64,000 nt of DNA from Nocardioides salarius (GCF_016907435.1 NZ_JAFBBZ010000001.1:3224001-3288000); one strand, 5' to 3'; numbered from the stretch's first letter, positions 17,737 through 26,328 are shown. Numbers and translations: made by a program. Notes: generated by a model not told the origin, from the letters alone.

Positions 17737-19407
17737 CTACAGCCCGAGCGCGGCCCGTACGTCGCCGCCGAGCGCGTCGAGGCGGGTGGCCGCGGAGATC
17801 CGCGCGGCCTCGACCGGCTCGTCGCGCACCGGCACCACGACCTCGAGGTAGGCCTTGAGCTTGGGCTCGGTGCCGCTGGGGCGCACCACCACCCGGGCGC
17901 CGTCGGCGAGGCGGTAGCGCAGCCCCTCGGTCGGGGGCAGGTCGCCGGAGCCCTCGGCGAGGTCGTCGACGGCCTCGACGGCCAGCCCGCCGAGCTCGGT
18001 GGGCGGCTGCTCGCGCAGCCGCGCCATGGCGTCGGTGATCAGCGCGAGGTCGTCGACGCGCACGCTGACCTGGTCGGTGGCGTGCAGGCCGTGCTCGGTG
18101 GCCAGGTCGTCGAGCAGGTCGAGCAGGGTGCGTCCCTGCGCCTTGGCGTCGGCGGCCATCTCGCAGAGCAGCAGCAGCGCCGAGACGCCGTCCTTGTCGC
18201 GCACGTGCTCGGGGTCGCAGCAGTAGCCCAGCGCCTCCTCGTAGCCGAAGGAGAGGCCCTCGACGCGGCCGATCCACTTGAAGCCGGTGAGCGTCTCGGC
18301 GTACGGCAGCCCGGCCGCGGCGGCGATCTTGCCGAGCAGGCTCGACGACACGATGCTCGTGGCCAGGGTGCCGGTGACCCCGCGGCGCACCAGGTGCGAG
18401 GCCAGCAGCGCGCCGACCTCGTCGCCGCGCAGCATCCGCCAGCCGGCCGGGGTGGGCACGGCGGCGGCGCAGCGGTCGGCGTCGGGGTCGTTGGCCACCA
18501 CGAGGTCGGCGCCGCAGCGCGCGGCCAGGTCGAGCGCCAGGTCCATCGCCCCCTCCTCCTCGGGGTTGGGGAAGGGCACGGTGGGGAAGTCGGCGTCGGG
18601 CTGCTCCTGCTGCTCCACGACCCGCGGGGCCGCGAAGCCGGCGGTCTCGAGCACCTGCGTCACGGTGCTGCCGCCGACTCCGTGCAGCGGCGTGTAGACG
18701 ACGTCGAGGTCGCGGGGGCCGTCGCCGGCCAGCCCGGCGACGGTGTCGAGGTAGGAGTCGAGGATGTTCTCGTCGAGCACCCGGGCGCCGTCGGCGCGCG
18801 GCACCGACGTCAGGTCGCCGACCGCGGCGATCCGCTCGGCGATCTCGGCGTCGGCGGGCGGCACGATCTGGCTGCCGTCGCCGAGGTAGACCTTGTAGCC
18901 GTTGTCCTGCGGCGGGTTGTGGCTGGCGGTGACCATCACGCCGGCGACGCAGCCGAGCTCGCGGATGGCGTAGGCCAGCACGGGGGTGGGCAGCGGGCGC
19001 GGCAGCAGCCACACGTCGAGCCCGGCGCCGTTGATGATCTCGGCGCTGTCACGCGCGAACTGCTCGGAGAGGTGGCGGGCGTCGTAGCCGATCACCACCG
19101 CGCCGCGACCGGCGTGCCCGCCCTCGGCCTCGGCTACCAGGTACGCCGCCAGCCCGGCCGCGGCCCGCGAGACCACGACCCGGTTCATCCGGTTGGGGCC
19201 GGCCCCCATGGCTCCGCGCAGGCCGGCCGTGCCGAACTCCAGGGTGCCGTCGAAGCGGTCGGCGAGCTCGGCCGAGGCGGCCTCGTCGCCCGACCCCGCG
19301 GCCGCGACGAGCCGCTCGAGCTCCTCACGCGTCGTCGGGTCGGGGTCGGCGTCGGCCCAGGCGCGGGCGCGGTCGAGCAGCTCGGTCGAGGAGGTCGGCG
19401 AGGTCAT
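17737..19407 (-). CDS. pmmB: Phosphopentomutase/phosphoglucomutase-type alpha-D-phosphohexomutase
   Basis: 556 residues. The active-site serine is in MVTASHNPPQDNGYKVY, the metal loop is NDPDADRC, the sugar loop GFKWIGRVEGLSFGYEEA and the phosphate loop VRPSGTEPKLKAY. It belongs to the group that includes mycobacterial PmmB and PGM2-like phosphopentomutases, so interconversion of (deoxy)ribose-1- and 5-phosphate is likely. That would link deoA and nucleoside phosphorylase products to deoC. TAGCGT and six bases before the ATG indicate a leaderless promoter. Confidence 0.93.
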   Translation of the reverse strand: MTSPTSSTELLDRARAWADADPDPTTREELERLVAAAGSGDEAASAELADRFDGTLEFGTAGLRGAMGAGPNRMNRVVVSRAAAGLAAYLVAEAEGGHAGRGAVVIGYDARHLSEQFARDSAEIINGAGLDVWLLPRPLPTPVLAYAIRELGCVAGVMVTASHNPPQDNGYKVYLGDGSQIVPPADAEIAERIAAVGDLTSVPRADGARVLDENILDSYLDTVAGLAGDGPRDLDVVYTPLHGVGGSTVTQVLETAGFAAPRVVEQQEQPDADFPTVPFPNPEEEGAMDLALDLAARCGADLVVANDPDADRCAAAVPTPAGWRMLRGDEVGALLASHLVRRGVTGTLATSIVSSSLLGKIAAAAGLPYAETLTGFKWIGRVEGLSFGYEEALGYCCDPEHVRDKDGVSALLLLCEMAADAKAQGRTLLDLLDDLATEHGLHATDQVSVRVDDLALITDAMARLREQPPTELGGLAVEAVDDLAEGSGDLPPTEGLRYRLADGARVVVRPSGTEPKLKAYLEVVVPVRDEPVEAARISAATRLDALGGDVRAALGL

Positions 19408-19466
19408 GCCCGCACGCTAGCCCCTGGTGGGGGGTCCTGCCCGGGGGAGGTGTCGGCGCCCGCGCC

Positions 19467-19493
19467 TAGGATCGAGGGGTGAAGCGACGATGA
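19467..19493 (+). promoter_or_regulatory. Leaderless promoter plus four-codon uORF
   Basis: TAGGAT (19467-19472) is followed by six bases and then GTG AAG CGA CGA TGA (19479-19493). The transcript would begin at or beside this GTG. The uORF stop overlaps the ATG of the next gene as ATGA, so the downstream gene would be translated by termination-reinitiation after a four-residue peptide (Met-Lys-Arg-Arg). Confidence 0.6.
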
Positions 19494-19762
19494 GCAAGAT
19501 GGACGCCCTGCGGGCGATGCGCGAGGCCAAGTACGAGGCTGCGCAGAAGGCCACCCAGAAGACCCAGAAGACGGGGCAGAAGCCGCCCCCGGCGCGCACC
19601 CGGCCCCCGGTGGCCCCGCCCGCCGCGAGGCCGGCGGCCGAGGCGCAGCCCGAGAAGACGGACGCCGCGCAGCCTGACGCCCTGTGCGGGCACCGCAACA
19701 TGAGCGGGCGCACCTGCACCCGCGAGCACGGCCACGCGGCCAAGAGCCACCGCTACTCCTGA
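19490..19762 (+). CDS. Small protein with C-terminal Cys/His cluster
   Basis: 90 residues. An N-terminal amphipathic, Lys/Ala-rich stretch (1-30) is followed by a Pro/Ala linker (31-60) and a C-terminal cluster C66-x-H68, C76, H80, H82 and H87 within CGHRNMSGRTCTREHGH. The cluster could bind zinc. I know of similar small uncharacterised actinobacterial proteins but no function. There is no ribosome-binding site; translation probably depends on the four-codon uORF that overlaps its start. Confidence 0.75.
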   Translation: MSKMDALRAMREAKYEAAQKATQKTQKTGQKPPPARTRPPVAPPAARPAAEAQPEKTDAAQPDALCGHRNMSGRTCTREHGHAAKSHRYS

Positions 19763-19792
19763 GCGACCCCAGGGGCCCGGGCGCGGGCGGCC

Positions 19793-20818
19793 TCAGCGGT
19801 CGATCGAGCTCATGTCGCCGTAGCGCTCGCCGACGACCGCCTCGCGCGGCACGGCGGCGGCGAGGGCGCCCAGGTCGTCGCCGGTGAGCACCACCTCGAG
19901 AGCGCCCACGTTCTCCTCGAGGTAGGGGATCCGCTTGGTGCCGGGGATCGGTGCGACGTCCGGCCCCTGGGCCAGCACCCAGGCCAGCGCCAGCTGGCCG
20001 GGCGTGCAGCCCTTGGCCGCGGCGAGCTCGCGCACCCGCTCGACCAGCACCAGGTTGGCGCGCAGCCCCTCGCCGTTCATGCGGGGGAAGTAGCCGGAGC
20101 GCCGCGAGTCGCCCTCCTCGAGCGAGTCCTCGGAGGTGATGGCGCCGGTGAGCAGGCCGCGCCCGAGCGGGGAGTAGGGGACCAGGCCGATGCCGAGCTC
20201 GCGCAGCGTCGGCAGCACCTCGTCCTCGAGGTCGCGGCTGAAGAGCGAGTACTCGCTCTGCAGCGCCGTGATCGGGTACGTCGCGTGGGCGCGGCGGATG
20301 GTCGTGGCCGAGGCCTCCGAGAGGCCGAGGTGGCGGACCTTGCCGGCCTCGACGAGCCCGGCCATCGCGCCCACGGTCTCCTCGATCGGCACGTCGGGGT
20401 CGACGCGGTGCTGGTAGTAGAGGTCGATGTGGTCGACGCCCAGGCGCTGCAGGGAGGCGTCGCAGGCGGCGCGGACGTAGTCGGGGCGGCCGTTGATGCC
20501 GACCCGGGTGCCGTCGGCGCGGCGCTCGTTGCCGAACTTGGTGGCCAGCTGGACGTCGTCTCGCCGGTCGGCGATGGCGGCCCCGACGAGCTGCTCGTTG
20601 GTGAAGGGGCCGTACATGTCGGCGGTGTCGAGGAGGGTGACGCCCAGGTCGAGGGCGCGGTGGATGGTCGCGGTCGCGGTCTGCTCGTCGGAGGTGCCGT
20701 AGAACTCCGACATGCCCATGCAGCCCAGGCCCAGGGCCGAGACGGTGAGCGGGGAGGTGGTGCCGAGGGTGCGGGGGTGGATGCCGGTGGGACCGGTGGA
20801 ACCTGTGGGAGTGGTCAT
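19793..20818 (-). CDS. Aldo/keto reductase
   Basis: 341-residue NADPH-dependent oxidoreductase of the AKR13-like group. It has the N-terminal [12 protein letters not shown], catalytic Asp/Tyr in [10 protein letters not shown], Lys in LATKFG and His in YYQHRVDP, and NADP-binding [14 protein letters not shown]. It reduces aldehydes or ketones; the physiological substrate is unknown. The ATG at 20818 is six bases from the -10 element of a MerR-type promoter, so the mRNA is probably leaderless. An in-frame TTG at 20830 is less likely because it lies within the -10 element. Confidence 0.93.
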   Translation of the reverse strand: MTTPTGSTGPTGIHPRTLGTTSPLTVSALGLGCMGMSEFYGTSDEQTATATIHRALDLGVTLLDTADMYGPFTNEQLVGAAIADRRDDVQLATKFGNERRADGTRVGINGRPDYVRAACDASLQRLGVDHIDLYYQHRVDPDVPIEETVGAMAGLVEAGKVRHLGLSEASATTIRRAHATYPITALQSEYSLFSRDLEDEVLPTLRELGIGLVPYSPLGRGLLTGAITSEDSLEEGDSRRSGYFPRMNGEGLRANLVLVERVRELAAAKGCTPGQLALAWVLAQGPDVAPIPGTKRIPYLEENVGALEVVLTGDDLGALAAAVPREAVVGERYGDMSSIDR

Positions 20819-20824
20819 GACCCC

Positions 20825-20855
20825 ACTCAAGACCCTGGAGCGCGCTCCAGGTCAA
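20825..20855 (-). promoter_or_regulatory. MerR-type promoter/operator of aldo/keto reductase
   Basis: Reading the minus strand, TTGACC (20850-20855) and TTGAGT (20825-20830) are separated by 19 bases, the long spacer typical of MerR activation. The spacer carries most of the perfect palindrome CCTGGAGCG/CGCTCCAGG (20834-20851). The site lies inside the last codons of the merR gene, and the predicted start of transcription is the ATG of the reductase. Confidence 0.82.
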
Positions 20856-21228
20856 GCCCCGCTCCGAGGACGACGTCCTCGTAGATGCCGATCTTCTGGT
20901 CGATGGCCCCGAGGTGGTCGGTGACCTCGGCCAGCTGGGCCAGCACCACCTGGCGGTGCGCCTGCAGCAGGGTGAGCCGCTCGGCCTCGTTGCCGGCGCC
21001 GGCGCGCACCAGGTCGGCGTAGCGGCGCACGTCGCGGATCGGCATGCCGGTGGCGCGCAGCCGGGTCAGCAGCAGCACCCACCGCAGGTCCTGCTCGTCG
21101 TAGCGGCGGTGCCCGCTGCTCGCGCGCGGCACCGGGCGCAGCATCAGCCCGTCGCGCTCGTAGTAGCGCAGGGTGTCGGCGCTGAGCCCGCTGCGCTCGG
21201 CTGCCTGCGCGATCGAGTAGGTGGGCAC
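20827..21228 (-). CDS. MerR-family transcription factor
   Basis: 133 residues. The N-terminal winged helix ([25 protein letters not shown]) is followed by a dimerisation coiled coil ending in [13 protein letters not shown]. That ending resembles regulators paired with aldo/keto reductases or alcohol dehydrogenases (AdhR-like). It has no cysteine, so cysteine-based carbonyl sensing as in AdhR is unlikely. Its last seven codons contain the operator of the adjacent reductase gene. Its own GTG start lies six bases from the -10 of an equivalent promoter. Confidence 0.93.
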   Translation of the reverse strand: MPTYSIAQAAERSGLSADTLRYYERDGLMLRPVPRASSGHRRYDEQDLRWVLLLTRLRATGMPIRDVRRYADLVRAGAGNEAERLTLLQAHRQVVLAQLAEVTDHLGAIDQKIGIYEDVVLGAGLDLERAPGS

Positions 21229-21234
21229 CGGCCC

Positions 21235-21265
21235 AGTCTCGCGCCTGGAGTGCGCTCCAGGTCAA
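21235..21265 (-). promoter_or_regulatory. MerR-type autoregulatory promoter/operator
   Basis: On the minus strand TTGACC (21260-21265) and GAGACT (21235-21240) are 19 bases apart, with the near-perfect palindrome CCTGGAGTG/CGCTCCAGG (21244-21261). The geometry is identical to the site before the reductase, including six bases between the -10 and the start codon. This suggests autoregulation and a leaderless merR mRNA. Confidence 0.82.
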
Positions 21266-21304
21266 GGTGGCGTGAGGGTGGTGCTGGGGTGGCGCGGGGA
21301 AGGC

Positions 21305-21967
21305 TCAGCGTCGGAAGTCCTCGATCTGCCGGCCGAGCTCGACGAAGAGGGCCTGGTTGAGGCCGAAGGCGACCTTGACCTCGTCGACCACCCGGCGGGT
21401 GTCGTCGGGGCTGGTGCCGAGCGCGTCGAGGCGGGCCCGGTAGGCGTCCTTGTAGGGCTTGGGCTTGGGGATGCCGGGGAAGGCGTAGAACGCGACGCCG
21501 CGACCGTCGAGGTCGTGCTCGCGGTCGAGGATGCGGCCGATCGCCTGGCCGCCCGAGAGGTCGCCGAGGTAGCGGGTGTAGTGGTGCGCGCCGAGGAGGC
21601 CGCCCCACTCGCCGGCGGCCCGCACCCGCTCGGCGTACGCCGACGCGGCGGGGGAGTCCACCTCGCGCGAGGAGCCCGGTGCCCAGTGCTCGAGGTCGGC
21701 GTCGATGGCGCCCAGCCGCTCGAGCGCGGGGTCGTGGACCGCCGCCACGTGGGGGTCGTCGAGGTGCTCGCGCACGGTCGACTCGAGTGCGTCGTAGACC
21801 AGCCGCAGCCGCAGCAGGTACGCCGTGTAGCCGGTCGCGCCGATGCGCCCCGCCAGCAGCTCGCTCATGAACAGCGACCCCTCGGCGGCCTCGTGCTCGG
21901 CCCGGGAGCCCAGCCGCATGGCGGTGGAGAGCGGCTGGTCGACCTCGGTCGGCTCGGTGATGGTCAT
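21305..21967 (-). CDS. hmuO: Heme oxygenase
   Basis: 220 residues, HO-1/HmuO family, opening heme to biliverdin, CO and iron. The proximal histidine is in AEHEAAEGSLFM (about residue 25), and the distal helix RYLGDLSGGQAIGR is intact. GGGGAG lies shortly before the ATG. It faces away from hmuT across about 185 bases that carry two IdeR-like boxes and another inverted-repeat pair, so iron-repressed and perhaps heme-induced expression is expected. It releases iron from heme imported by HmuTUV. Confidence 0.95.
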   Translation of the reverse strand: MTITEPTEVDQPLSTAMRLGSRAEHEAAEGSLFMSELLAGRIGATGYTAYLLRLRLVYDALESTVREHLDDPHVAAVHDPALERLGAIDADLEHWAPGSSREVDSPAASAYAERVRAAGEWGGLLGAHHYTRYLGDLSGGQAIGRILDREHDLDGRGVAFYAFPGIPKPKPYKDAYRARLDALGTSPDDTRRVVDEVKVAFGLNQALFVELGRQIEDFRR

Positions 21968-22011
21968 CGGTCTCCCCGTGTGGTGGTGGCTCGCCCGCCG
22001 AACGGCGGCGT

Positions 22012-22050
22012 CGTGACGGATTGTCAGCACGTTCGTGACGATCTGTCACG
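22012..22050. promoter_or_regulatory. Paired CGTGAC-N5-GTCACG inverted repeats
   Basis: A perfect 17-base inverted repeat CGTGAC-N5-GTCACG lies at 22034-22050, and an imperfect copy CGTGAC-N5-GTCAGC at 22012-22028. They start exactly 22 bases apart, two helical turns. They lie on the hmuO side of the divergent region and are distinct from the IdeR boxes. The binding protein is unknown; a heme-responsive regulator is a reasonable guess. Confidence 0.6.
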
Positions 22051-22065
22051 ACCGGTCTGGACAGG

Positions 22066-22084
22066 TCAGGTAAGGCTTGCCTCA
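22066..22084. promoter_or_regulatory. DtxR/IdeR/DmdR1-like iron box 1
   Basis: The 19 bases match the actinobacterial iron-box consensus TTAGGTTAGGCTCACCTAA at about 14 positions (core AGGTAAGGCTTGCCT). The box begins 20 bases before an equivalent second box, so two regulator dimers could bind side by side. Iron-replete repression of hmuT and perhaps hmuO is inferred. Confidence 0.75.
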
Positions 22085-22085
22085 C

Positions 22086-22104
22086 TAATGTTAGCCTCAC
22101 CTTA
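22086..22104. promoter_or_regulatory. DtxR/IdeR/DmdR1-like iron box 2
   Basis: TAATGTTAGCCTCACCTTA matches the iron-box consensus at 15 of 19 positions. It lies about 50 bases before hmuT, overlapping the AT-rich segment (TTACTTTACT) most likely to hold the hmuT -10 element. Confidence 0.82.
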
Positions 22105-22152
22105 CTTTACTCCCTGGAGCGCCGCTCCGCCGTCGACAGGAGCACGCCCGAG

Positions 22153-23283
22153 ATGACGCAGCACCCCCGCCGAGCCGCCTCTCGGGCCCCGGGCGCCGTC
22201 CTGGCGGTGCTGCTGCTCGGGACGGGCTGCGGGGCGTCGTTGCCCGGCCCCGACGACCGGGGCGCCCGGGCGAGCAGCGCCGGGGGAGTCCCCACGCTCG
22301 CCGAGGTCGACGCGGCGGACCTGCTCACCGACCCCCGCGAGTGGCAGGGCCCGGGCACGGCCGTCGTCAGCGACACCGGCGCCGACCCGGTCGCCGACGA
22401 GCCGCGGCCCGAGCTGCCCGTGACCCTCACCGACGTGCAGGGCACCGAGGTGACGGTCACCGACGTCAGCCGGGTGCTGGCCCTGGACGTCTACGGCACC
22501 CTCTCGCGCACCGTCGTCGAGCTGGGCCTGGCCGACCGGCTGGTGGGGCGCGACGTGTCCACCCAGCTCGACGAGCTCGACGACCTGCCGCTGGTGACGC
22601 AGAACGGCCACGACCTCAACGCCGAGGCGATCCTGGCCCTGGACCCCACGGTGGTGCTGACCGACACCTCGCTGGGCCCCTGGGACGTGGTGCTGCAGCT
22701 GCGCGACGCCGGCATCCCCGTCGTCGTCACCGACGCCCACCGCGGCCTCGACAACCTCACCGCGCTCACCGAGCAGGTGGCGGCAGCACTGGGCGTGCCC
22801 CGCGCCGGGCAGCGCCTCGCCCGCCGCACCGAGCGACAGGTCGACGCGGTGCGCGCACGCATCGAGGAAGTCGCCCCCGACGCCCTCGACGAGCAGCTGC
22901 GCACCGTCTTCCTCTACGCCCGGGGCCAGGCGGGCGTCTACTACATGTTCGGCGAGGGATCCGGCGCGGACGCGCTCATCGAGGCCGTCGGTGCCTACGA
23001 CGTCGCGGGCGAGATCGGCTGGGCGGGCATGAAGCCGGTGACCGACGAGGGCATCGTGGCCGCGCAGCCCGACCTGGTGCTGATGATGAGCGGTGGCCTC
23101 GAGTCGGCCGGTGGGGTCGAGGGCCTGCTCGAGCGCTTCCCGGCCCTGGCCAGCACCCCGGCCGGGGAGCGGCGCCGCTTCGTGGACATGGACGACGCCC
23201 AGGTCCTCGGCTACGGCCCCGGCACGGCGGCCGTGCTCGACGCCCTCGCCGTCGCGGTCTACGCGCCGGGAGCCCTGCGGTGA
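22153..23283 (+). CDS. hmuT: Heme ABC transporter substrate-binding lipoprotein
   Basis: 376 residues. The signal peptide ends in a lipobox-like LLGTGC near residue 27 (Gly at -3 is slightly unusual). Two periplasmic-binding lobes follow (VTVTDVSRVLALDVYGTLSRTV and later PVTDEGIVAAQPDLVLMMSGG). It captures heme at the membrane for HmuUV. AGGAG lies about 11 bases before the ATG. Two iron boxes precede the gene. The stop overlaps the GTG of hmuU. Confidence 0.93.
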   Translation: MTQHPRRAASRAPGAVLAVLLLGTGCGASLPGPDDRGARASSAGGVPTLAEVDAADLLTDPREWQGPGTAVVSDTGADPVADEPRPELPVTLTDVQGTEVTVTDVSRVLALDVYGTLSRTVVELGLADRLVGRDVSTQLDELDDLPLVTQNGHDLNAEAILALDPTVVLTDTSLGPWDVVLQLRDAGIPVVVTDAHRGLDNLTALTEQVAAALGVPRAGQRLARRTERQVDAVRARIEEVAPDALDEQLRTVFLYARGQAGVYYMFGEGSGADALIEAVGAYDVAGEIGWAGMKPVTDEGIVAAQPDLVLMMSGGLESAGGVEGLLERFPALASTPAGERRRFVDMDDAQVLGYGPGTAAVLDALAVAVYAPGALR

Positions 23284-24350
23284 GCCTGCTCGTCCAGCGC
23301 CCCGCCGCCGCCCACGGCGCGCTCGCCGGGGCGGCGCTGCTCGGAGGTCTGGTCGTGGCGCTGGCCGCCTCCCTGGTCGTCAGCGCCGGCCACGGCCTGC
23401 TCGACGTGCCACCGGCCGAGGTCGTCGGCTCGGTGCTGCACCGCCTCGGTCTCGACGTGGGCCCGCTGCCCGCCCATCCCCGCGGCGAGGACACGCTGTG
23501 GCAGGTCCGCTTCCCCCGCGTGGTCATGGCGGCGCTGGTGGGCGCCGCGCTGGCCACGGCCGGTGCGCTGATGCAGGGCGTCTTCGGCAACCCGCTGGCC
23601 GAGCCCGGCGTCGTCGGGGTCTCCTCGGGCGCGGCCGTCGCCGCCGCCTCGGTCATCGTGCTCGACCTGTCCTTCGCCGGCACCTGGACCATCGCGGTCT
23701 GCGCCTTCGTGGGCGGCCTGGTCACCACGCTCCTGGTCTACGTGCTCTCCCGCGACGGCGGGCGCACCGAGGTGGTCACCCTCGTGCTGACCGGCATCGC
23801 CATCAACGCGATGACCAGCGCCGGCCTGGCCTTCCTTCTCTTCCTGGGCGACCAGCAGGCCCGCGAGGAGATCGTGTTCTGGACGCTGGGCAGCCTCAAC
23901 GGCTCGCGGTGGGAGTACGTCGCCGTGGTCGCGCCGCTGGCCGGCGCCGGCCTGGTGGCCGCGGTGCTGCTGACCCGCCAGCTCGACCTGCTCGCCCTCG
24001 GCGACCGCGCGGCCCGTCACGTCGGCGTGGACGTCGAGCGGCTGCGCCTGGGGGTCAGCGTGGTCGTCGCCGTGCTCACCGCGGCCGCGGTCTCCTTCTG
24101 CGGCGTCATCGCCTTCGTCGGTCTCGTGGTGCCCCACCTGGTCCGGCTCGTCGCCGGGCCCGGCCACCGGTTGCTGGTGCCGGCCAGTGCGCTGGGAGGG
24201 GCGGTCCTGCTGGTGCTGGCCGACCTGGCCGCCCGCACCGCGGTGGCCTACGCCGACCTGCCCATCGGGATGCTGACCTCGTTGGTCGGCGGCCCGTTCT
24301 TCTTCTGGCTGCTGCGCCGGGCCCGGCGCAGCGCGGGCGGCTGGGCGTGA
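23280..24350 (+). CDS. hmuU: Heme ABC transporter permease (FecCD family)
   Basis: 356-residue FecCD-type permease with about ten membrane helices. Recognisable segments are RFPRVVMAALVGAALATAGA, QGVFGNPLAEPGVVGVSSGA and the late FCGVIAFVGLVVPHLVR that contacts the ATPase. It forms the heme channel with HmuV. GTG start in a GTGA overlap with hmuT; the end overlaps hmuV the same way. Confidence 0.94.
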   Translation: MSLLVQRPAAAHGALAGAALLGGLVVALAASLVVSAGHGLLDVPPAEVVGSVLHRLGLDVGPLPAHPRGEDTLWQVRFPRVVMAALVGAALATAGALMQGVFGNPLAEPGVVGVSSGAAVAAASVIVLDLSFAGTWTIAVCAFVGGLVTTLLVYVLSRDGGRTEVVTLVLTGIAINAMTSAGLAFLLFLGDQQAREEIVFWTLGSLNGSRWEYVAVVAPLAGAGLVAAVLLTRQLDLLALGDRAARHVGVDVERLRLGVSVVVAVLTAAAVSFCGVIAFVGLVVPHLVRLVAGPGHRLLVPASALGGAVLLVLADLAARTAVAYADLPIGMLTSLVGGPFFFWLLRRARRSAGGWA

Positions 24351-25183
24351 GCGCCGCGGCCGCGCCGGCCCTGCGGGCCACCGGCGTCGGGGTCGCCCTC
24401 GGCGGCGCCCGCATCCTCGACGGCGTCGACCTGACGGTGGGGCGCGGCGAGATGGTCGCGCTGGTCGGTCCCAACGGGGCCGGCAAGTCCACCCTGCTGG
24501 CGGCGCTCGCGGGCGACGTGGAGCCCACGCACGGCGTCGTCGAGGTCGACGGCGAGCCGCTGGGCTCGTACCGCCCGCGTGCGCTGGCCCGCCGCCGGGC
24601 GGTGCTGCTGCAGCAGCAGGGCCTGGCCTTCGGGTTCCGGGTGCACGAGGTGGTCCGGATGGGCCGCTCCCCGTGGCACCGCACCGAGCGGGCGCGGCAC
24701 GACGACGACGTGGTGCTCGCCGCGATGGCGCGGACCGAGGTCGACCACCTGGCCGAGCGGCTCTTCCCGACCCTGTCGGGCGGGGAGCAGGCGCGCACCA
24801 GCTTCGGGCGGGTGCTGGCCCAGCAGGCGCAGGTGGTGCTGCTCGACGAGCCCACGGCCGCGCTCGACGTACGGCACCAGGAGGCGCTGCTGGGCGCGGC
24901 CCGCCGGCTCGTGCTGCGCGGCTGCGCGGTGGTCGTGGTGCTCCACGACCTCGCGCTCGCCGCCGCCTGGGCCGACCGGGTCTGCGTGCTGGCCGCCGGA
25001 CGCGTGCGTGCCGACGGCCCCCCGCGCGAGGTGCTCACCTCCGCCCTGCTCAGCGAGGTCTACGAGCACCCCCTCGAGGTCGTCGACCACGGCGGCGTGC
25101 TCCTCGTGGTCCCCGTCCGCCCCGCTCCCGTCCCCGCCGACCACGAGGAGGACCCGTGCCCCACGCACCCCGCCACCTGCTGA
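24347..25183 (+). CDS. hmuV: Heme ABC transporter ATPase
   Basis: 278 residues, iron-siderophore/heme class ATPase. Walker A GPNGAGKST, Q-loop LLQQQGLAFGF, a signature LSGGEQARTSFGRVLAQ, Walker B VVLLDEPTAALD and the switch His in VLHDLALAA are all present. The signature Ala-Arg-Thr after GGEQ differs from the usual QRV. GTG start coupled to hmuU. The last 28 bases overlap the following secreted-protein gene. Confidence 0.94.
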   Translation: MSAAAAPALRATGVGVALGGARILDGVDLTVGRGEMVALVGPNGAGKSTLLAALAGDVEPTHGVVEVDGEPLGSYRPRALARRRAVLLQQQGLAFGFRVHEVVRMGRSPWHRTERARHDDDVVLAAMARTEVDHLAERLFPTLSGGEQARTSFGRVLAQQAQVVLLDEPTAALDVRHQEALLGAARRLVLRGCAVVVVLHDLALAAAWADRVCVLAAGRVRADGPPREVLTSALLSEVYEHPLEVVDHGGVLLVVPVRPAPVPADHEEDPCPTHPATC

Positions 25184-26328
25184 GGTTCGTCCTGCTCGGC
25201 GCCCTGGCCGTGCTCGCGGCGCTCGCGCCGCTGGTCGTGCTGCCCGCCGCACCCGCCCGCGCCGACTCCCGGGTCAGCGTCGCCGGCCCCGACGGCACCG
25301 CGGCGGTCGACCCGACGTACGCCACCCGCCTGACCGTGCGGGGCAGCGGCTTCCAGTCGCTGGCCGGCGGCCACGGCGGCGTCTACGTCTTCTTCGGCCA
25401 CGTCACCGACGGCTGGCGCCCCAGCCAGGGCGGTGCCACCGGGCGTGACTACTTCTACGTGCCCGACGGCGAGGGCCGCGACAACCAGGGCTTCCAGCGC
25501 TTCGTGGCGTTCCCCGGGTCCGACACCGCGTCCTCGGCCAACGGCGGCTCGATGACCGCCGGTGGCGCCTGGTCGGCCACGATCACGGTGCCGGGCGCGG
25601 TCTTCGAGGCCTTCGACCGCGACGGCGGGGCCCGCACGATCGACTGCCGCAGGCTCACCTGCGGCATCCTGACGGTGGGCGCCCACGGCGTCGTCAACGC
25701 GCGCAACGAGACCTTCACGCCCGTCGCCGTCCGCGACCTGCAGGGCGGCGGCGAGCAGCAGGGCGCCGCCCCCACCAGCCCCGCGACGGACACCGCCGAC
25801 GACGACACGGAGCCGGCCCCCTCGACCGGTACGTCGAGCCCCGGCCCGGGCCGCGCCGGGGACGACGAGCCCGAGCCCGAGCCCGGGCTCGAGGTCGACC
25901 GCGCCTCGGCCGTCGCCGGACGGGTGCTGGCCTTCTCGGGCGCCGGGCTGGCCCCGGGAGCCCAGGTCAGCGCCGTGCTCGACGACGGGCTGTCGGCCGT
26001 CGGCCCGCTCCAGGCCGGTGCCGACGGCCGGCTGGCGGGAGTCATCACGCTGCCCGCCGACCTGCCCGCGGGCACCCACGAGCTGCGGCTGCACACGGGC
26101 GCGGACGCGGCGCCCACGGTGCGCTTCGCGGTGACGGCGGCCCCGGTGCCCGTGGCACCCGACGTCGAGCAGGCCCCGGGGATGCTCGGCCAGGAGCGCG
26201 CGGCCGCCGTCTTCCTCGCCCTGGCGCTGGTGGTGCTGGCGCTGGCCGTGCTGCGCCTGCTGCTGCCCCGGCTCTCGTGGCTGCCCCGCCCCTCCGGACC
26301 GAGGAGGCGTCGTGCGGCGGCGGCCTGA
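25156..26328 (+). CDS. Membrane-anchored heme-locus protein with GVYV domain
   Basis: 390 residues. A signal peptide (about 1-37, cleavage near APARA-DS) precedes an Ig/IPT-like domain (about 40-195: LTVRGSGFQSL, GGVYVFFGHV). A Pro/Glu/Asp linker, a second beta domain (about 245-335), a C-terminal membrane helix and a basic tail follow. The first domain resembles residues about 250-360 of the protein at 27565-28956. Its GTG follows GAGGAGGA and lies within hmuV. A role in surface heme capture or relay is inferred from the operon; no HtaA domain is obvious. Confidence 0.78.
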   Translation: MPHAPRHLLRFVLLGALAVLAALAPLVVLPAAPARADSRVSVAGPDGTAAVDPTYATRLTVRGSGFQSLAGGHGGVYVFFGHVTDGWRPSQGGATGRDYFYVPDGEGRDNQGFQRFVAFPGSDTASSANGGSMTAGGAWSATITVPGAVFEAFDRDGGARTIDCRRLTCGILTVGAHGVVNARNETFTPVAVRDLQGGGEQQGAAPTSPATDTADDDTEPAPSTGTSSPGPGRAGDDEPEPEPGLEVDRASAVAGRVLAFSGAGLAPGAQVSAVLDDGLSAVGPLQAGADGRLAGVITLPADLPAGTHELRLHTGADAAPTVRFAVTAAPVPVAPDVEQAPGMLGQERAAAVFLALALVVLALAVLRLLLPRLSWLPRPSGPRRRRAAAA

